This document shows, in pieces, positions 26,376 through 35,005 of a DNA stretch of 64,000 nucleotides. The notes beneath the pieces are model-generated. The model searched no databases. It saw only the letters and a list, made by a program, of their open reading frames with translations, and was not told where the DNA came from. This DNA comes from Flavobacteriales bacterium. GTDB lineage: Bacteria; Bacteroidota; Bacteroidia; Flavobacteriales_G; Salibacteraceae. The position numbers were made by a program, and so were the translations under genes. How positions within the stretch are numbered: position 1 is the stretch's first letter; every line of letters starts with the position of its first letter. Location of the stretch: contig JABJJW010000018.1 in the NCBI GenBank assembly GCA_018660685.1, positions 34,187 to 98,186 on the forward strand, in the 5' to 3' direction.

Positions 26376-28616
26376 ATGAACAAATCTCTACTCCTCCTTT
26401 TATTATCTGCAATCTCGGTTTCGAGTTTTGGTCAGACCACCTTGCCAACAGAATGGGATTTTGCAACAACCCCTTCAACCCTACCAACAGGTTGGTCAAC
26501 AAATACAAGTGCGAGTTACTCGAGTGGATTGCCGGATAATTCTGGTGGCACTAGCCGAGCCGGTAAACTTCAAGCTCAGGCACATCATTTCACCATCGAG
26601 TTTTATGACGAGCCCGGATTTGTGACGTACAACCTCCGCGCATACAGCTCGAACGGATCAAATTTCATGGGAACCTTCTCGGTAGAAGAAAGTGAAAATG
26701 GATCATCATGGACCACATTGCACACATTTACAAGCAACGATTTCGGCAACTCATGGACTCAAATTACTGATACACCAGATGTAGACACTCGACACATTAG
26801 ATTCTATTTCACAACCAAAGTGAGCGGCGTAAATGTGGGACTTGACGATTTGGAAATCGGTGAATTCATTCCAACTTCCCAAGAGATAAACGCTGTATTC
26901 GAAGGAGACAATGTTCCGAGTGGAACAGGCATTCAATTTAGTGGTGCACTTAGTTCAACCGAAGAGATCAAAATAGGAATTGAAAACCTCGGCTCTCAAG
27001 GAACCCTAATGCTCAGCACTATAAACTTCACCGGCACCGCAGCTACTGACTATGCCTTAGGAAGTGCTCCTACAAGCATCAACCCTCAATCGGCTGATAC
27101 AATTGTAATTGAATTTTCACCTTCAAGCAGCGGTAGCAGACCGGCAACAGTATCAATCGGAAACAACGACTCTAATGAGGATCCGTATCTCATCGACTTG
27201 GATGGAATTGGAGGAGGTTCTGCAACAGAACCAACCACCAATCCTTCTACGCTCTCGGTTCCAATGAACAAAACGTACAGGATTAAAGGAAGCTTTGACA
27301 ACGTCGGTGCTGACGGCTATTTAGTTTCTGTTTCCAAAAATCAAAGTTCAACCTGGGCTCCAACCGACGGCGATGAATACGAAACTGGTCAAGGAGTTGG
27401 AAATGGTAAAATCGTCAAATTGGGTTCGGGCACGGGATTCTTCATCAAAGAGGCAATGGCTAACGATACTTTTTTCGTCAAGGTGTTTGCATTTAACGGA
27501 AGTGGGGCATTCATTAACTATCGAAATGACCAACCACTGGTGGACAGCATCATATCCCCAGTTTCAATGCAGTCTTCCGGATACTATAACGGCGTAGATG
27601 CCTTGCAACCGGATTTTGTGGATGATCTGCACGATGCGATCAACCCTCATCAAGTAAGATTCTACAGCAATTATGGCCCAGACATGATTCCCCCTCTCGT
27701 AGCACGAGACACCGTTGGAGGCGATGAAGCTATCACCTGCGTTTATTCAGGAGAAAATGTAGTTTATTCTCCCCCATTTGGATGGCCAGAAACTGGCATG
27801 AATAGAGAACATACGATGCCTGCAAGTTGGATGCCTTCTGCTGGAAACTCCGGAACGGCTGAGTATCAAGATTACCATCATCTATTCCCGACTATTTCTA
27901 CCCCGAACAGTCAGAGAAGCAATCATCCGCTCGGCAATGTTGTCAATACCACCAATTCATATGGGGCAGGAAAGGTTGGAACTGATGCGAATGGGAATAC
28001 GGTTTACGAACCCCGAGACGCCCAAAAAGGTGATGCCGTAAGAGCCATTTTCTACATGCAAACTGCCTATCATGATCCATCAAGTGGTGATAGCTGGGCA
28101 TTCGATGACCTCCAAAGTAATGGCCCAAATCAGAAAACAGGTGTCCTCTTAAATTGGCATTATGAAGACCTCCCAAGCGCCTTTGAAATGGCACGGAATG
28201 ACTATTTGGATTCGCTCCAACAAAACCGAAATCCTTTTGTAGACAGCGCTCATTGGGTCTGTTATATCAACTTCAAAACGATGGCATACATCTCGACTCC
28301 CGATAGCGGTTGTCTCGCAAAAACGGAGCCGGCGATAACCCCGGTTGACACTTCCGATTCAACGATTGGGTTGAACGTAGTGGAAGGATTAAATTGGATT
28401 CACTATCCAAATCCGGCCAGTGATAACTGGACCGTCGGAAATAGCGACGGTGAGCCGTTCGAACTTCTCATTTTAAGTTCAAGAGGCGAGCTCATCATGC
28501 AGCGGCAGATTGAAGGTTTAGAATCATTTGATGTCGGTCAACTTCCATCCGGATTCTATTTGGTCAGGATGTTTCATGAAAATGAACAGTACGCCTTCCC
28601 GCTGATGATCAACTAG
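26376..28616 (+). CDS. Secreted endonuclease I family nuclease with T9SS type A sorting domain
   Basis: A 746-residue exported nuclease. ATG 26376 precedes the signal peptide (NKSLLLLLLSAISVSSFGQ); an in-frame TTG at 26367 is less likely. The N-terminal part is jelly-roll-like (~20-170), followed by an ASH/choice-of-anchor-like Ig module (~180-285, GIENLGSQGTL) and another beta region (~290-390). The endonuclease I (EndA/Vvn, His-Me finger) domain spans ~400-640, with MNREHTMPASWMP (catalytic His ~479) and DYHHLFPTISTPNSQRSNH. The CTD (IHYPNPASDNWTV ... LPSGFYLVRM) targets it to the T9SS. It should cut extracellular DNA or RNA non-specifically. As the last gene of the locus it suggests nucleic-acid scavenging or matrix turnover. 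Its stop shares CTAG with the convergent hydrolase gene. Confidence 0.9.
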   Translation: MNKSLLLLLLSAISVSSFGQTTLPTEWDFATTPSTLPTGWSTNTSASYSSGLPDNSGGTSRAGKLQAQAHHFTIEFYDEPGFVTYNLRAYSSNGSNFMGTFSVEESENGSSWTTLHTFTSNDFGNSWTQITDTPDVDTRHIRFYFTTKVSGVNVGLDDLEIGEFIPTSQEINAVFEGDNVPSGTGIQFSGALSSTEEIKIGIENLGSQGTLMLSTINFTGTAATDYALGSAPTSINPQSADTIVIEFSPSSSGSRPATVSIGNNDSNEDPYLIDLDGIGGGSATEPTTNPSTLSVPMNKTYRIKGSFDNVGADGYLVSVSKNQSSTWAPTDGDEYETGQGVGNGKIVKLGSGTGFFIKEAMANDTFFVKVFAFNGSGAFINYRNDQPLVDSIISPVSMQSSGYYNGVDALQPDFVDDLHDAINPHQVRFYSNYGPDMIPPLVARDTVGGDEAITCVYSGENVVYSPPFGWPETGMNREHTMPASWMPSAGNSGTAEYQDYHHLFPTISTPNSQRSNHPLGNVVNTTNSYGAGKVGTDANGNTVYEPRDAQKGDAVRAIFYMQTAYHDPSSGDSWAFDDLQSNGPNQKTGVLLNWHYEDLPSAFEMARNDYLDSLQQNRNPFVDSAHWVCYINFKTMAYISTPDSGCLAKTEPAITPVDTSDSTIGLNVVEGLNWIHYPNPASDNWTVGNSDGEPFELLILSSRGELIMQRQIEGLESFDVGQLPSGFYLVRMFHENEQYAFPLMIN

Positions 28617-29371
28617 CCAAGGAAGTCCAAAACTGCAGTGACGAATTCCTGTGGCTTTTCAGCGTGCAGCCAATGGCCAGCATCGTCAATCGTCTCCAAA
28701 TATGCATTTGGATATAGCGTCTTTATGTCCGCCCAATCCTCATCAAGCACATAGTTAGAACTGCCTCCGCGTATGAATAGGGTCTCGCCATCAAATCCCA
28801 ATTCATCTACACTTTGACCCACCTCATGAAGGTTTCGTTCGATTGCCTCAAGGTTAAATCGCCAATCAAAACTGCCGCGATCAGGGTGAAAAAGACTTTT
28901 CATCAGAAACTGCCTGACTCCAGGTTCTGGAATGTACTTTTCCAAATAAGGTTCAGCGTCCGACCTTCTCTCTAGCTCATCCAGAGGAACAGACTTCAAT
29001 CCAGCAATGATTTGTTCGTGATGAACTGGATATTCCTTAGGGCCGATATCCGCAACTACCAATTTGTTTACTCTCTCGGAATGCTCCTCTGCAATTTTCA
29101 TGGCAACTTTACCACCCATCGAATGTCCCAGAAGATGCGCTCTTTCGATTTTCAGAGTATCCATCAATTGGATGACATCGGCCGACATCAAATCATAGTT
29201 GTGCTCATCAGAATTCTGCGAATGACCGTGATTTCTTAAGTCAACGATGTAGATCAGAAATTTGTACTGCATCAACTTTGCAGGTCCTTGCCAGTTATCT
29301 AGCATTCCCAAGAGGCCGTGTAGGATGATTAAGGGTTCCCCTTCCCCGAAAGCTTTGTAGTTGAGATTCAT
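28613..29371 (-). CDS. Alpha/beta-fold hydrolase (YbfF-like esterase)
   Basis: A cytoplasmic serine hydrolase of 252 residues. The oxyanion region is IILHGLLGMLDNW (~13-25), the nucleophile elbow GHSMGGKVAMKI (~96), VVADIGPKEYPVHH follows, and the catalytic His is near the end in DDAGHWLHAEKP. The DIGP motif is typical of the YbfF/ABHD11 esterase group. The natural substrate (acyl-CoA or ester) is not shown by sequence. It overlaps pdxJ by four bases and is the second gene of that transcript. Its stop overlaps that of the convergent nuclease gene in the tetramer CTAG, with no terminator between. Confidence 0.9.
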   Translation of the reverse strand: MNLNYKAFGEGEPLIILHGLLGMLDNWQGPAKLMQYKFLIYIVDLRNHGHSQNSDEHNYDLMSADVIQLMDTLKIERAHLLGHSMGGKVAMKIAEEHSERVNKLVVADIGPKEYPVHHEQIIAGLKSVPLDELERRSDAEPYLEKYIPEPGVRQFLMKSLFHPDRGSFDWRFNLEAIERNLHEVGQSVDELGFDGETLFIRGGSSNYVLDEDWADIKTLYPNAYLETIDDAGHWLHAEKPQEFVTAVLDFLG

Positions 29372-30081
29372 GATAGCTTCGACAAATACATCTGAACTGT
29401 GTTTTCCAATCCGAAGTACAAAGCGTCAGATATCAAGGCATGTCCAATTGAAACTTCATCCAAGTGTGGTAGCGAATCCTTGAAAAATCTCAAATTTTCG
29501 AGATTTAGATCGTGGCCTGCATTCACACCCAAACCCACATCGTGAGCCGTCTTCGAAGCCGAGCTGAATGCTTTCACAGATTCATGTTTATCAGAACCGA
29601 ATCGATCAGCGAATGGCTCAGTGTAAAGTTCAATTCTATCCGAACCTACCTCTTTGGCCTTTTCGATCAGTTCCTTTTCGCATCCAATGAATATGGAAGT
29701 GCGAATACCATTTGAGCTTAGTTCATTCAGTACTTCTTTTAAAAAGTCGGCATGCTCGATGGTATCCCACCCGGCATTGCTCGTCAGAACTCCTGGCGGG
29801 TCAGGCACCAAAGTTGCTTGGGTTGGTTTTGTCTTGATGACCAAATCCAACCAGTCTCTATTAGGATAACCTTCGATATTGAACTCGGTTTTGATCGTTG
29901 GTGCAATGTCTTTTACATCTTGATAGGTGATGTGCCGTTCGTCTGGTCGAGGGTGAACCGTGATTCCGTGTGCCCCGAATTCCTGAATTCGCTTTGCGGA
30001 CTCAACAACGTTAGGAACAGTGCCACCTCGAGCATTTCGAATGGTCGCAATCTTGTTGATATTTACACTAAGTTTGGTCAT
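29368..30081 (-). CDS. pdxJ: Pyridoxine 5'-phosphate synthase
   Basis: Condenses 1-deoxy-D-xylulose 5-phosphate with 3-amino-2-oxopropyl phosphate to make pyridoxine phosphate in the DXP-dependent vitamin B6 pathway. The 237-residue TIM barrel has LSVNINKIATIRNARGG at the N-terminus, the signature ITVHPRPDERHI (43-51), FNIEGYP, ATLVPDPPGVLTSNAGWD, SIFIG, IELYTEPFAD, GVNAGHDLNLENL and the phosphate-binding VSIGHALISDALYFG. Length and motifs are standard for the family. It leads the short pdxJ-hydrolase operon. A weak -7-like TTCATTTG (30103-30110, minus strand) lies 21 nt ahead of the start, without a -33 TTG. Confidence 0.97.
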   Translation of the reverse strand: MTKLSVNINKIATIRNARGGTVPNVVESAKRIQEFGAHGITVHPRPDERHITYQDVKDIAPTIKTEFNIEGYPNRDWLDLVIKTKPTQATLVPDPPGVLTSNAGWDTIEHADFLKEVLNELSSNGIRTSIFIGCEKELIEKAKEVGSDRIELYTEPFADRFGSDKHESVKAFSSASKTAHDVGLGVNAGHDLNLENLRFFKDSLPHLDEVSIGHALISDALYFGLENTVQMYLSKLS

Positions 30082-30149
30082 TCAATTTCCTGAATTGCCT
30101 TACAAATGAAGGGATTTGAACGTCTATATAAGAGCTAAAGAGTTTTAAA

Positions 30150-30812
30150 GTGCTTGCAGAAGAATTAATCGTCGATAACATCCCGCCTCTCCGAATGGAG
30201 GACACAGGTGAAACCGCTTTGCAGTGGATGGACGATTTTAAAATTTCTCACCTGAGTGTTGTCAATCAATTTGAATTTCTCGGCACCATATCTGAAAGCG
30301 ATATTCTTGGGATGGCAGACTTAGGAGAAAAGATCAGCGGCTACAAAGAGCTCCTTAATCCTGTTTTTGTGACACAGCGTCAACACATTTTTGAAGTTGT
30401 CAAAGTTGTGAATGATCATAGTCTAAGCATCATCCCGGTATTGGATAGCCAAGAACATTACAAAGGTTCCATTACCATAGCTCAGATCATGGAAATCATC
30501 GCAGACATGCCTGTGGCTAATAATCCTGGGGGTATTCTAGTTTTGGAATTGAATCACAATGATTATTCCCTGCAGGAAATTGCTGGAATAATTGAAGGTC
30601 ACAATGCGAAAATTTTAGGATCGTTTGTCACCTCGTCTGATGATAGCACTAAAATGCAGTTGACCATAAAAATCAACAAGACCGATCTGCATGCCATCAT
30701 CACAACTTTGCAGAGATTTGAATACAATATCATTTTCTTTGAAGAGAATAGTGACTTTACCGATGACCTCAAAGATCGATTTGATTCGTTCATGAGTTAT
30801 CTGAATGTCTAA
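30150..30812 (+). CDS. CBS-domain protein with ACT-like tail
   Basis: A soluble 220-residue protein with a CBS pair (residues ~1-120: VDNIPPLRMEDTGETALQWM, FLGTISESDILGM, LSIIPVLDSQEHYKGSITIA) and an ACT-like C-terminal half (~125-215, GGILVLELNHNDYSLQEIAG). The start is GTG 30150; a GTG is used because the next Met lies inside the first CBS unit. CBS pairs bind adenine nucleotides, so a role in sensing nucleotides or NAD(P) fits the nearby nadK gene (inference). In relatives this gene often sits directly before nadK; here an Omp85-type gene is between them and overlaps its end by eight bases. Confidence 0.85.
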   Translation: MLAEELIVDNIPPLRMEDTGETALQWMDDFKISHLSVVNQFEFLGTISESDILGMADLGEKISGYKELLNPVFVTQRQHIFEVVKVVNDHSLSIIPVLDSQEHYKGSITIAQIMEIIADMPVANNPGGILVLELNHNDYSLQEIAGIIEGHNAKILGSFVTSSDDSTKMQLTIKINKTDLHAIITTLQRFEYNIIFFEENSDFTDDLKDRFDSFMSYLNV

Positions 30813-32199
30813 CCCCGAGCTAATGCGTCGGCAGATTGCCTCCATCCTTTTCCTGCTTTTTACATTTTCTGTTCATGCTCAGAATCTGACCATCAGCACC
30901 ATTCAAATTGAAGGGAATCGCGTGACTAAAGAGAACGTGATTCTAAGGGAACTCCCTTTTAGCGTTGGCGACAGTGTCGCTGCAGAAGGACTCAAAGAGT
31001 TAAAGGAGCTCGGGGTGAAAAACCTCAACAACAGTTCTCTGTTCAATTTTGTGGATATCAAAGACCAAATCAATGAAGAGGAAGTAAAGCTCACCGTAAT
31101 CGTTGATGAAAGATGGTACATCTGGCCAGGGATTGTCTTTTCCCTCGCCGAAACGAACCTCAACTCTTGGCTGGAAAACAAAGATTTCGACCGAGTCAAT
31201 TATGGGCTTTATGTTCAACACCGAAATTTTCGGGGAAGAAAAGAGAAACTAACGCTCAACTTCCAAAATGGATGGAAACGAAAAATAGGTCTCAACTATT
31301 TGATTCCTGGTTTGAATAAGAAACGGACGATTGGAGCGGGCATTGATTTTTTCTACGCGAACAACCGTGAGATCAATTATGCTTCCAGTCTAAATAAACG
31401 CGAATTTTTCAAAAATGACCGCTTCATTCAAGAGGAGGTTTCTGCCTTAGCTAAAGTCGAATTCAGACCACGCTACTACAACATGCATCGGGTTGCCACG
31501 GGAATGAAGACGGTGCTGGTGGATGACACAGTCGATGTTTATACCAATGAATATCTACCAAATGGTCGGAAACGGTCGCAAGCCTTGTTGTTGAATTATG
31601 GGTTTCGACGTGAAAAACGAGACAATGTGGCCTACCCATTGAAGGGATACCTCGTGGACGGCACAATAGAACAAGTCGGGTTTGGCCTGATAAATAATAA
31701 TGACGTTCAACTCACCCACCTCATGGCTACAATCAACACCCATCATCAACTGTCGGATCGTTGGTTTTTCGGGCATGGAATCAAAGGAAAAACGACCTTG
31801 CTTGGAACCCCAAGCTATTACTATCAAAGGGGATTAGGCTACGGGAGTGTTTTCATCAGAGGCTACGAGCTCGATGTAATTGACGGACAGCATTATGCCC
31901 TATACAAGTCAAATGTGAAATTTCAACTAATCAAGAAACAAGTGACTGACTTGGAGGTCATGATGGTTGATCGTTTCGATAAGTTCCACTATTCTATATT
32001 TTTGAACCTCTTCGGCGACGCAGGTTACGTCGTGGATAACATAAATGCCTCAATCAATCCTTTGGCAAATGAGCTTCAGTACGGTTACGGACTTGGTCTT
32101 GATTTCGTTTCTTATTACGACATCGTTATCCGGCTCGAAGGCTCAATCAACAGACAGGGAATTCCTGCTTTCTACATCCATTTCAAGAATCCCATCTAG
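30805..32199 (+). CDS. Small Omp85-family outer-membrane protein with one POTRA domain
   Basis: A 464-residue protein with a signal peptide (RRQIASILFLLFTFSVHAQ), one POTRA domain (~25-105: ISTIQIEGNRVTKENVILRE, ELKELGVKNLNNSSLFNFVD, VKLTVIVDERWY) and an Omp85 barrel (~130-464, with the conserved SVFIRGYELDVIDGQHY and GIPAFYIHF). BamA has five POTRAs and ~900 residues, so this is a mini form closer to TamA/TpsB-like or Bacteroidota-specific surface antigens. It could insert or translocate outer-membrane substrates. Two starts are possible: ATG 30805, which overlaps the CBS gene, or ATG 30823, which gives a tighter signal peptide. It ends directly before nadK, with no spacer. Confidence 0.85.
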   Translation: MSNPELMRRQIASILFLLFTFSVHAQNLTISTIQIEGNRVTKENVILRELPFSVGDSVAAEGLKELKELGVKNLNNSSLFNFVDIKDQINEEEVKLTVIVDERWYIWPGIVFSLAETNLNSWLENKDFDRVNYGLYVQHRNFRGRKEKLTLNFQNGWKRKIGLNYLIPGLNKKRTIGAGIDFFYANNREINYASSLNKREFFKNDRFIQEEVSALAKVEFRPRYYNMHRVATGMKTVLVDDTVDVYTNEYLPNGRKRSQALLLNYGFRREKRDNVAYPLKGYLVDGTIEQVGFGLINNNDVQLTHLMATINTHHQLSDRWFFGHGIKGKTTLLGTPSYYYQRGLGYGSVFIRGYELDVIDGQHYALYKSNVKFQLIKKQVTDLEVMMVDRFDKFHYSIFLNLFGDAGYVVDNINASINPLANELQYGYGLGLDFVSYYDIVIRLEGSINRQGIPAFYIHFKNPI

Positions 32200-33081
32200 A
32201 TGAAGAAGTTCGCTATTTACGGACGAGAGTTTAAGGACGAGCATTTAAAAGGCTTGCAACATTTCTTTGAACTGATGGATAACCGGAAAGCGGAATATCA
32301 GATCTATGATCATTTTGCGACCTACCTTAGCTCTAGGCTCAATCTAAAGGCAGATATCCCTACATTTTCCAGAGAGTCTTTTGACCCTTCAGACATTGAC
32401 ATCATGCTCTCCATTGGAGGTGATGGTACAATGTTGGACACCACGACCATGATAAAGGACTCAAACCTCCCAATACTAGGGATCAACACTGGCCGCTTGG
32501 GGTTTCTGTCAAGTATCAACCTCAATCAAATTGACGATGCACTGGCCCAAATTTTCGAAGGGGCGTACATGATTGACAAGAGAACAGTTCTCAAAGTTGA
32601 AACGGACGAAAAGATTTTCGAGGATGAGAATTTCGCCTTGAATGAGGTGACCTTGCATAAGAAGGATTCGCAGTCCATGATTGTCATCCACGTGTACGTC
32701 GATGGCAAGTTTCTCAACACGTACTGGGCGGATGGACTCATCATCGCAACTCCCACTGGATCGACGGCTTATTCTTTGAGTTGTGGAGGTCCAATTATAC
32801 TTCCAGGTTCCCATAATTTAATCATCACACCGGTAGCTCCTCATAATCTAAATGTGCGCCCAGTGCTCATCTCTGATCAGAGTGTCATTACACTGAAGAT
32901 GGAGGGACGAGATTCAAATTTCTTGATGTCCTTGGATTCAAGGTCGACTACGTTAAAAGAAGATGCGGTCGTCACGGTGCAAAGACATAGCTTCTCGATC
33001 AATTTGGTTAGGTTGAAGAACCACAGTTTCTTAAAAACACTAAGAAACAAACTGCATTGGGGCTATGATCGAAGAAACTAA
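32200..33081 (+). CDS. nadK: NAD kinase
   Basis: Phosphorylates NAD to NADP in the cytoplasm. The 293 residues contain the hallmark IMLSIGGDGTMLDTT (GGDGT 73-77), GINTGRLGFLSS (NTGR), FALNEVTLHKKD, and the second-domain motif GLIIATPTGSTAYSLSCGGP with VAPHNLNVRPVLI. All family motifs are intact. It follows the Omp85-type gene with zero spacing and so is very likely translationally coupled to it, an odd pairing of a cofactor enzyme with an outer-membrane protein that may only reflect operon packing. A separate promoter starts the barrel genes downstream. Confidence 0.97.
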   Translation: MKKFAIYGREFKDEHLKGLQHFFELMDNRKAEYQIYDHFATYLSSRLNLKADIPTFSRESFDPSDIDIMLSIGGDGTMLDTTTMIKDSNLPILGINTGRLGFLSSINLNQIDDALAQIFEGAYMIDKRTVLKVETDEKIFEDENFALNEVTLHKKDSQSMIVIHVYVDGKFLNTYWADGLIIATPTGSTAYSLSCGGPIILPGSHNLIITPVAPHNLNVRPVLISDQSVITLKMEGRDSNFLMSLDSRSTTLKEDAVVTVQRHSFSINLVRLKNHSFLKTLRNKLHWGYDRRN

Positions 33082-33089
33082 AACAATGT

Positions 33090-33118
33090 TTTGCTCGTAA
33101 TGCAAAGGGTTATATTTG
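33090..33118 (+). promoter_or_regulatory. Promoter of the DUF6089-type barrel genes
   Basis: TTTG at 33090-33093, a 17-nt spacer and TATATTTG at 33111-33118 fit the Bacteroidota consensus (TTG, 17-23 nt, TAnnTTTG). ATG 33136 lies 17 nt beyond the -7 box, so the leader would be about ten bases. Confidence 0.65.
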
Positions 33119-33135
33119 CATGCTAGCGTTTTCTG

Positions 33136-34098
33136 ATGAAACGAATAGTAACCTGCCTCATATTACTCTCTGTTATTCTAGCTTCAAAACCGACAGAAGC
33201 GCAACACTGGAAGCGCTATCGTCACGAAGCCTGGGGAGGAATTGGTGCGACTAATTTCCTAGGTGAACTTGGTGGTGGTGCAGGAGCAGCAAAGGGTTTA
33301 ATCCTCGATTTTGATGGAAAGTCCAGTCGTTATATAGTAACTGGTGGATACAGATACAAACTGAACGAAGTGGTGAGTGCTCGCGGTGGACTCGCTTACG
33401 CATCACTCTACGGTTCGGATGAATTCAGTGGCGATCCTTGGAGAAGGAGTCGTAACCTTCACTTCCGCTCGATGCTCATTGAGCTCACGGCTATGGGTGA
33501 AGTATTCTTCATACGAGAGAAAACGAGTAATCGATACCGTGTAAGAGGTATAAAAGGCGCAATTGGTAGTGGCCTCAGTGCCTATGTGACTGCGGGACTT
33601 GGAGGAATGTTCTTCAACCCAAAGGCCAAGTTCGTTGGCAATGCGGCATATCCCGGTGACAACAAATGGCATGCCCTCCAACCGTTAGCTACAGAAGGCC
33701 AAGGATTGGCAGATGGCCCAAAGAAGTATAGTCGAATAAATGCATGTATTCCCATGGGAATAGGTGCGAAATTCAGCATCAACAGGAATATGTCCATGTC
33801 GTTGGAGTACGGATTCAGATTTACGTTCACTGATTATATGGATGATGTGAGCGGAGTTTATTTCGATCCTGTGGCTATCGAAGCTGCTGGTGGACCCCAG
33901 GCTGCTTATTTTTCAAATCCTTCAATCATCGTTGAGAACCCAGATCCTGATGGAGGGCCGATTCGAGCAGGAGGAGGACAGCCGCACTTGACTGCCCAAC
34001 AACGGGGCGATGCTACTACGAACGACACCTACATGTTTGCCGTAGTTGCCTTCAACTACAAGTTCACTTCCAAGAAGGCCAATCGACCGAAGTTCTAA
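33136..34098 (+). CDS. DUF6089-type outer-membrane beta-barrel protein (first copy)
   Basis: A 320-residue protein with a signal peptide (MKRIVTCLILLSVILASKPTEA), then WKRYRHEAWGGIGATNFLGE, the opening strand typical of the small Bacteroidota barrels found near uppS and bamA. Strands with GGYRYKLNEVVSARGGLAY and MSLEYGFRFTFTDYMDDVSG (~235-255) are shared with the next gene, which reads MRRAFTDYLDDVSSRYP at the same place, so the pair arose by duplication. There is a Gly/Pro-rich stretch (~275-295) before the last strands. Likely integral outer-membrane protein; specific role unknown. It has its own promoter and is followed 40 bases later by the paralogue. Confidence 0.82.
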   Translation: MKRIVTCLILLSVILASKPTEAQHWKRYRHEAWGGIGATNFLGELGGGAGAAKGLILDFDGKSSRYIVTGGYRYKLNEVVSARGGLAYASLYGSDEFSGDPWRRSRNLHFRSMLIELTAMGEVFFIREKTSNRYRVRGIKGAIGSGLSAYVTAGLGGMFFNPKAKFVGNAAYPGDNKWHALQPLATEGQGLADGPKKYSRINACIPMGIGAKFSINRNMSMSLEYGFRFTFTDYMDDVSGVYFDPVAIEAAGGPQAAYFSNPSIIVENPDPDGGPIRAGGGQPHLTAQQRGDATTNDTYMFAVVAFNYKFTSKKANRPKF

Positions 34099-34138
34099 TC
34101 GGGTACGAAATCAGTATTTCAATCGTTTAATCGATTCA

Positions 34139-34951
34139 ATGTACAAAGCACTCCTAATATCATTGCTCTTGTTGTGCTGTGAATACGGATTCACCCAAAA
34201 ATCCGGACAAACAGATTTTGAGATTGGTGTGAATGGAGGCGTGTGTTGGTATAATGGGGATTTAAACCCCAACGTATACTTCGGTGCGAAATACATGCAC
34301 GAAGTATTTGGGTTAACACTCAAACGGAATCTCAACCAGCGATTTGCCCTCAAGGCACAAGTTAATCGAGGCACTCTTTCTGCAGATGATCAACTTGCCT
34401 ACAGCACTTTTCAAACGAATCGTAATTTAAATTTCACTTCGATTTTTTACGATGGAGCGGTCATGCTGGAATTCAATTTCTTAGAATTCGATGCACTGAT
34501 CGGTGAGTACAGATTCTCCCCCTATACAATGATCGGCATCGGTGGAATTCATCACAACCCTACCACCGAAGTGGAAGGTGGTGTTTATGAGCTTCGCCCT
34601 CTTCAAACGGAAGGAGCTTCCTACTCAAAAGTTGCTTTAACCATGCCATTCGGTCTTGGCTTCAAGCTCGCAGTGACAGATAGAATAATTCTCAGCACCG
34701 AATGGTCAATGAGAAGAGCGTTCACAGACTACTTGGATGATGTGAGTTCAAGATACCCATTGGCAACTGAAATTGATGGGATTTCTCAAGACCTCAGCGA
34801 CCGTAGTTTGGAGCAAGCAGGGCCCGACGGTAGCAACTGGGGAGCCCAACGCGGCCAAGCATTTACCAAGGACTGGTATTCTTTGGTTACCGCCACGCTC
34901 TCAATACGATTAGGACCAAAGAAAGGGTCATGCAAGCATCTGAGGATTTAA
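34139..34951 (+). CDS. DUF6089-type outer-membrane beta-barrel protein (second copy)
   Basis: A 270-residue paralogue of the preceding barrel. The frame is open from 34046, but ATG 34139 precedes the signal peptide (YKALLISLLLLCCEYGFTQ), so the longer version is rejected. It contains FEIGVNGGVCWYNGDLNP (a typical first strand), YTMIGIGGIHHNP and the shared signature WSMRRAFTDYLDDVSSRYP. It ends with IRLGPKKGSCKHLRI, so the last residues are basic and the usual terminal Phe is missing. The gene is followed within 20 bases by a hairpin terminator that separates this pair from uppS. Function unknown beyond the barrel call. Confidence 0.82.
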   Translation: MYKALLISLLLLCCEYGFTQKSGQTDFEIGVNGGVCWYNGDLNPNVYFGAKYMHEVFGLTLKRNLNQRFALKAQVNRGTLSADDQLAYSTFQTNRNLNFTSIFYDGAVMLEFNFLEFDALIGEYRFSPYTMIGIGGIHHNPTTEVEGGVYELRPLQTEGASYSKVALTMPFGLGFKLAVTDRIILSTEWSMRRAFTDYLDDVSSRYPLATEIDGISQDLSDRSLEQAGPDGSNWGAQRGQAFTKDWYSLVTATLSIRLGPKKGSCKHLRI

Positions 34952-34969
34952 GTACCTTCGCGCGTTCAT

Positions 34970-34997
34970 GTCTCAACCATTGGTGGGACATTTTTTT
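34970..34997 (+). terminator. Terminator or attenuator just before uppS
   Basis: GTCTCAACC and GGTGGGAC form an eight-pair stem with one bulged A and one G-U around a three-base loop, followed by ATTTTTTT. The T run ends nine bases before the TTG start of uppS, so any transcript of uppS from upstream must pass it. A near-consensus -7 (TACCTTCG, 34953-34960) lies just ahead. Confidence 0.65.
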
Positions 34998-35005
34998 AGA
35001 GCACT

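Noticed and set aside
26376..28616. The nuclease as part of an anti-phage or toxin system
   Set aside because: It has a signal peptide and a T9SS CTD, so it acts outside the cell; no immunity or restriction gene is adjacent.
30150..30812. The CBS protein as a magnesium channel or IMP dehydrogenase fragment
   Set aside because: It has only a CBS pair and an ACT-like tail, no membrane segment or TIM barrel, and the length fits stand-alone CBS proteins next to nadK.
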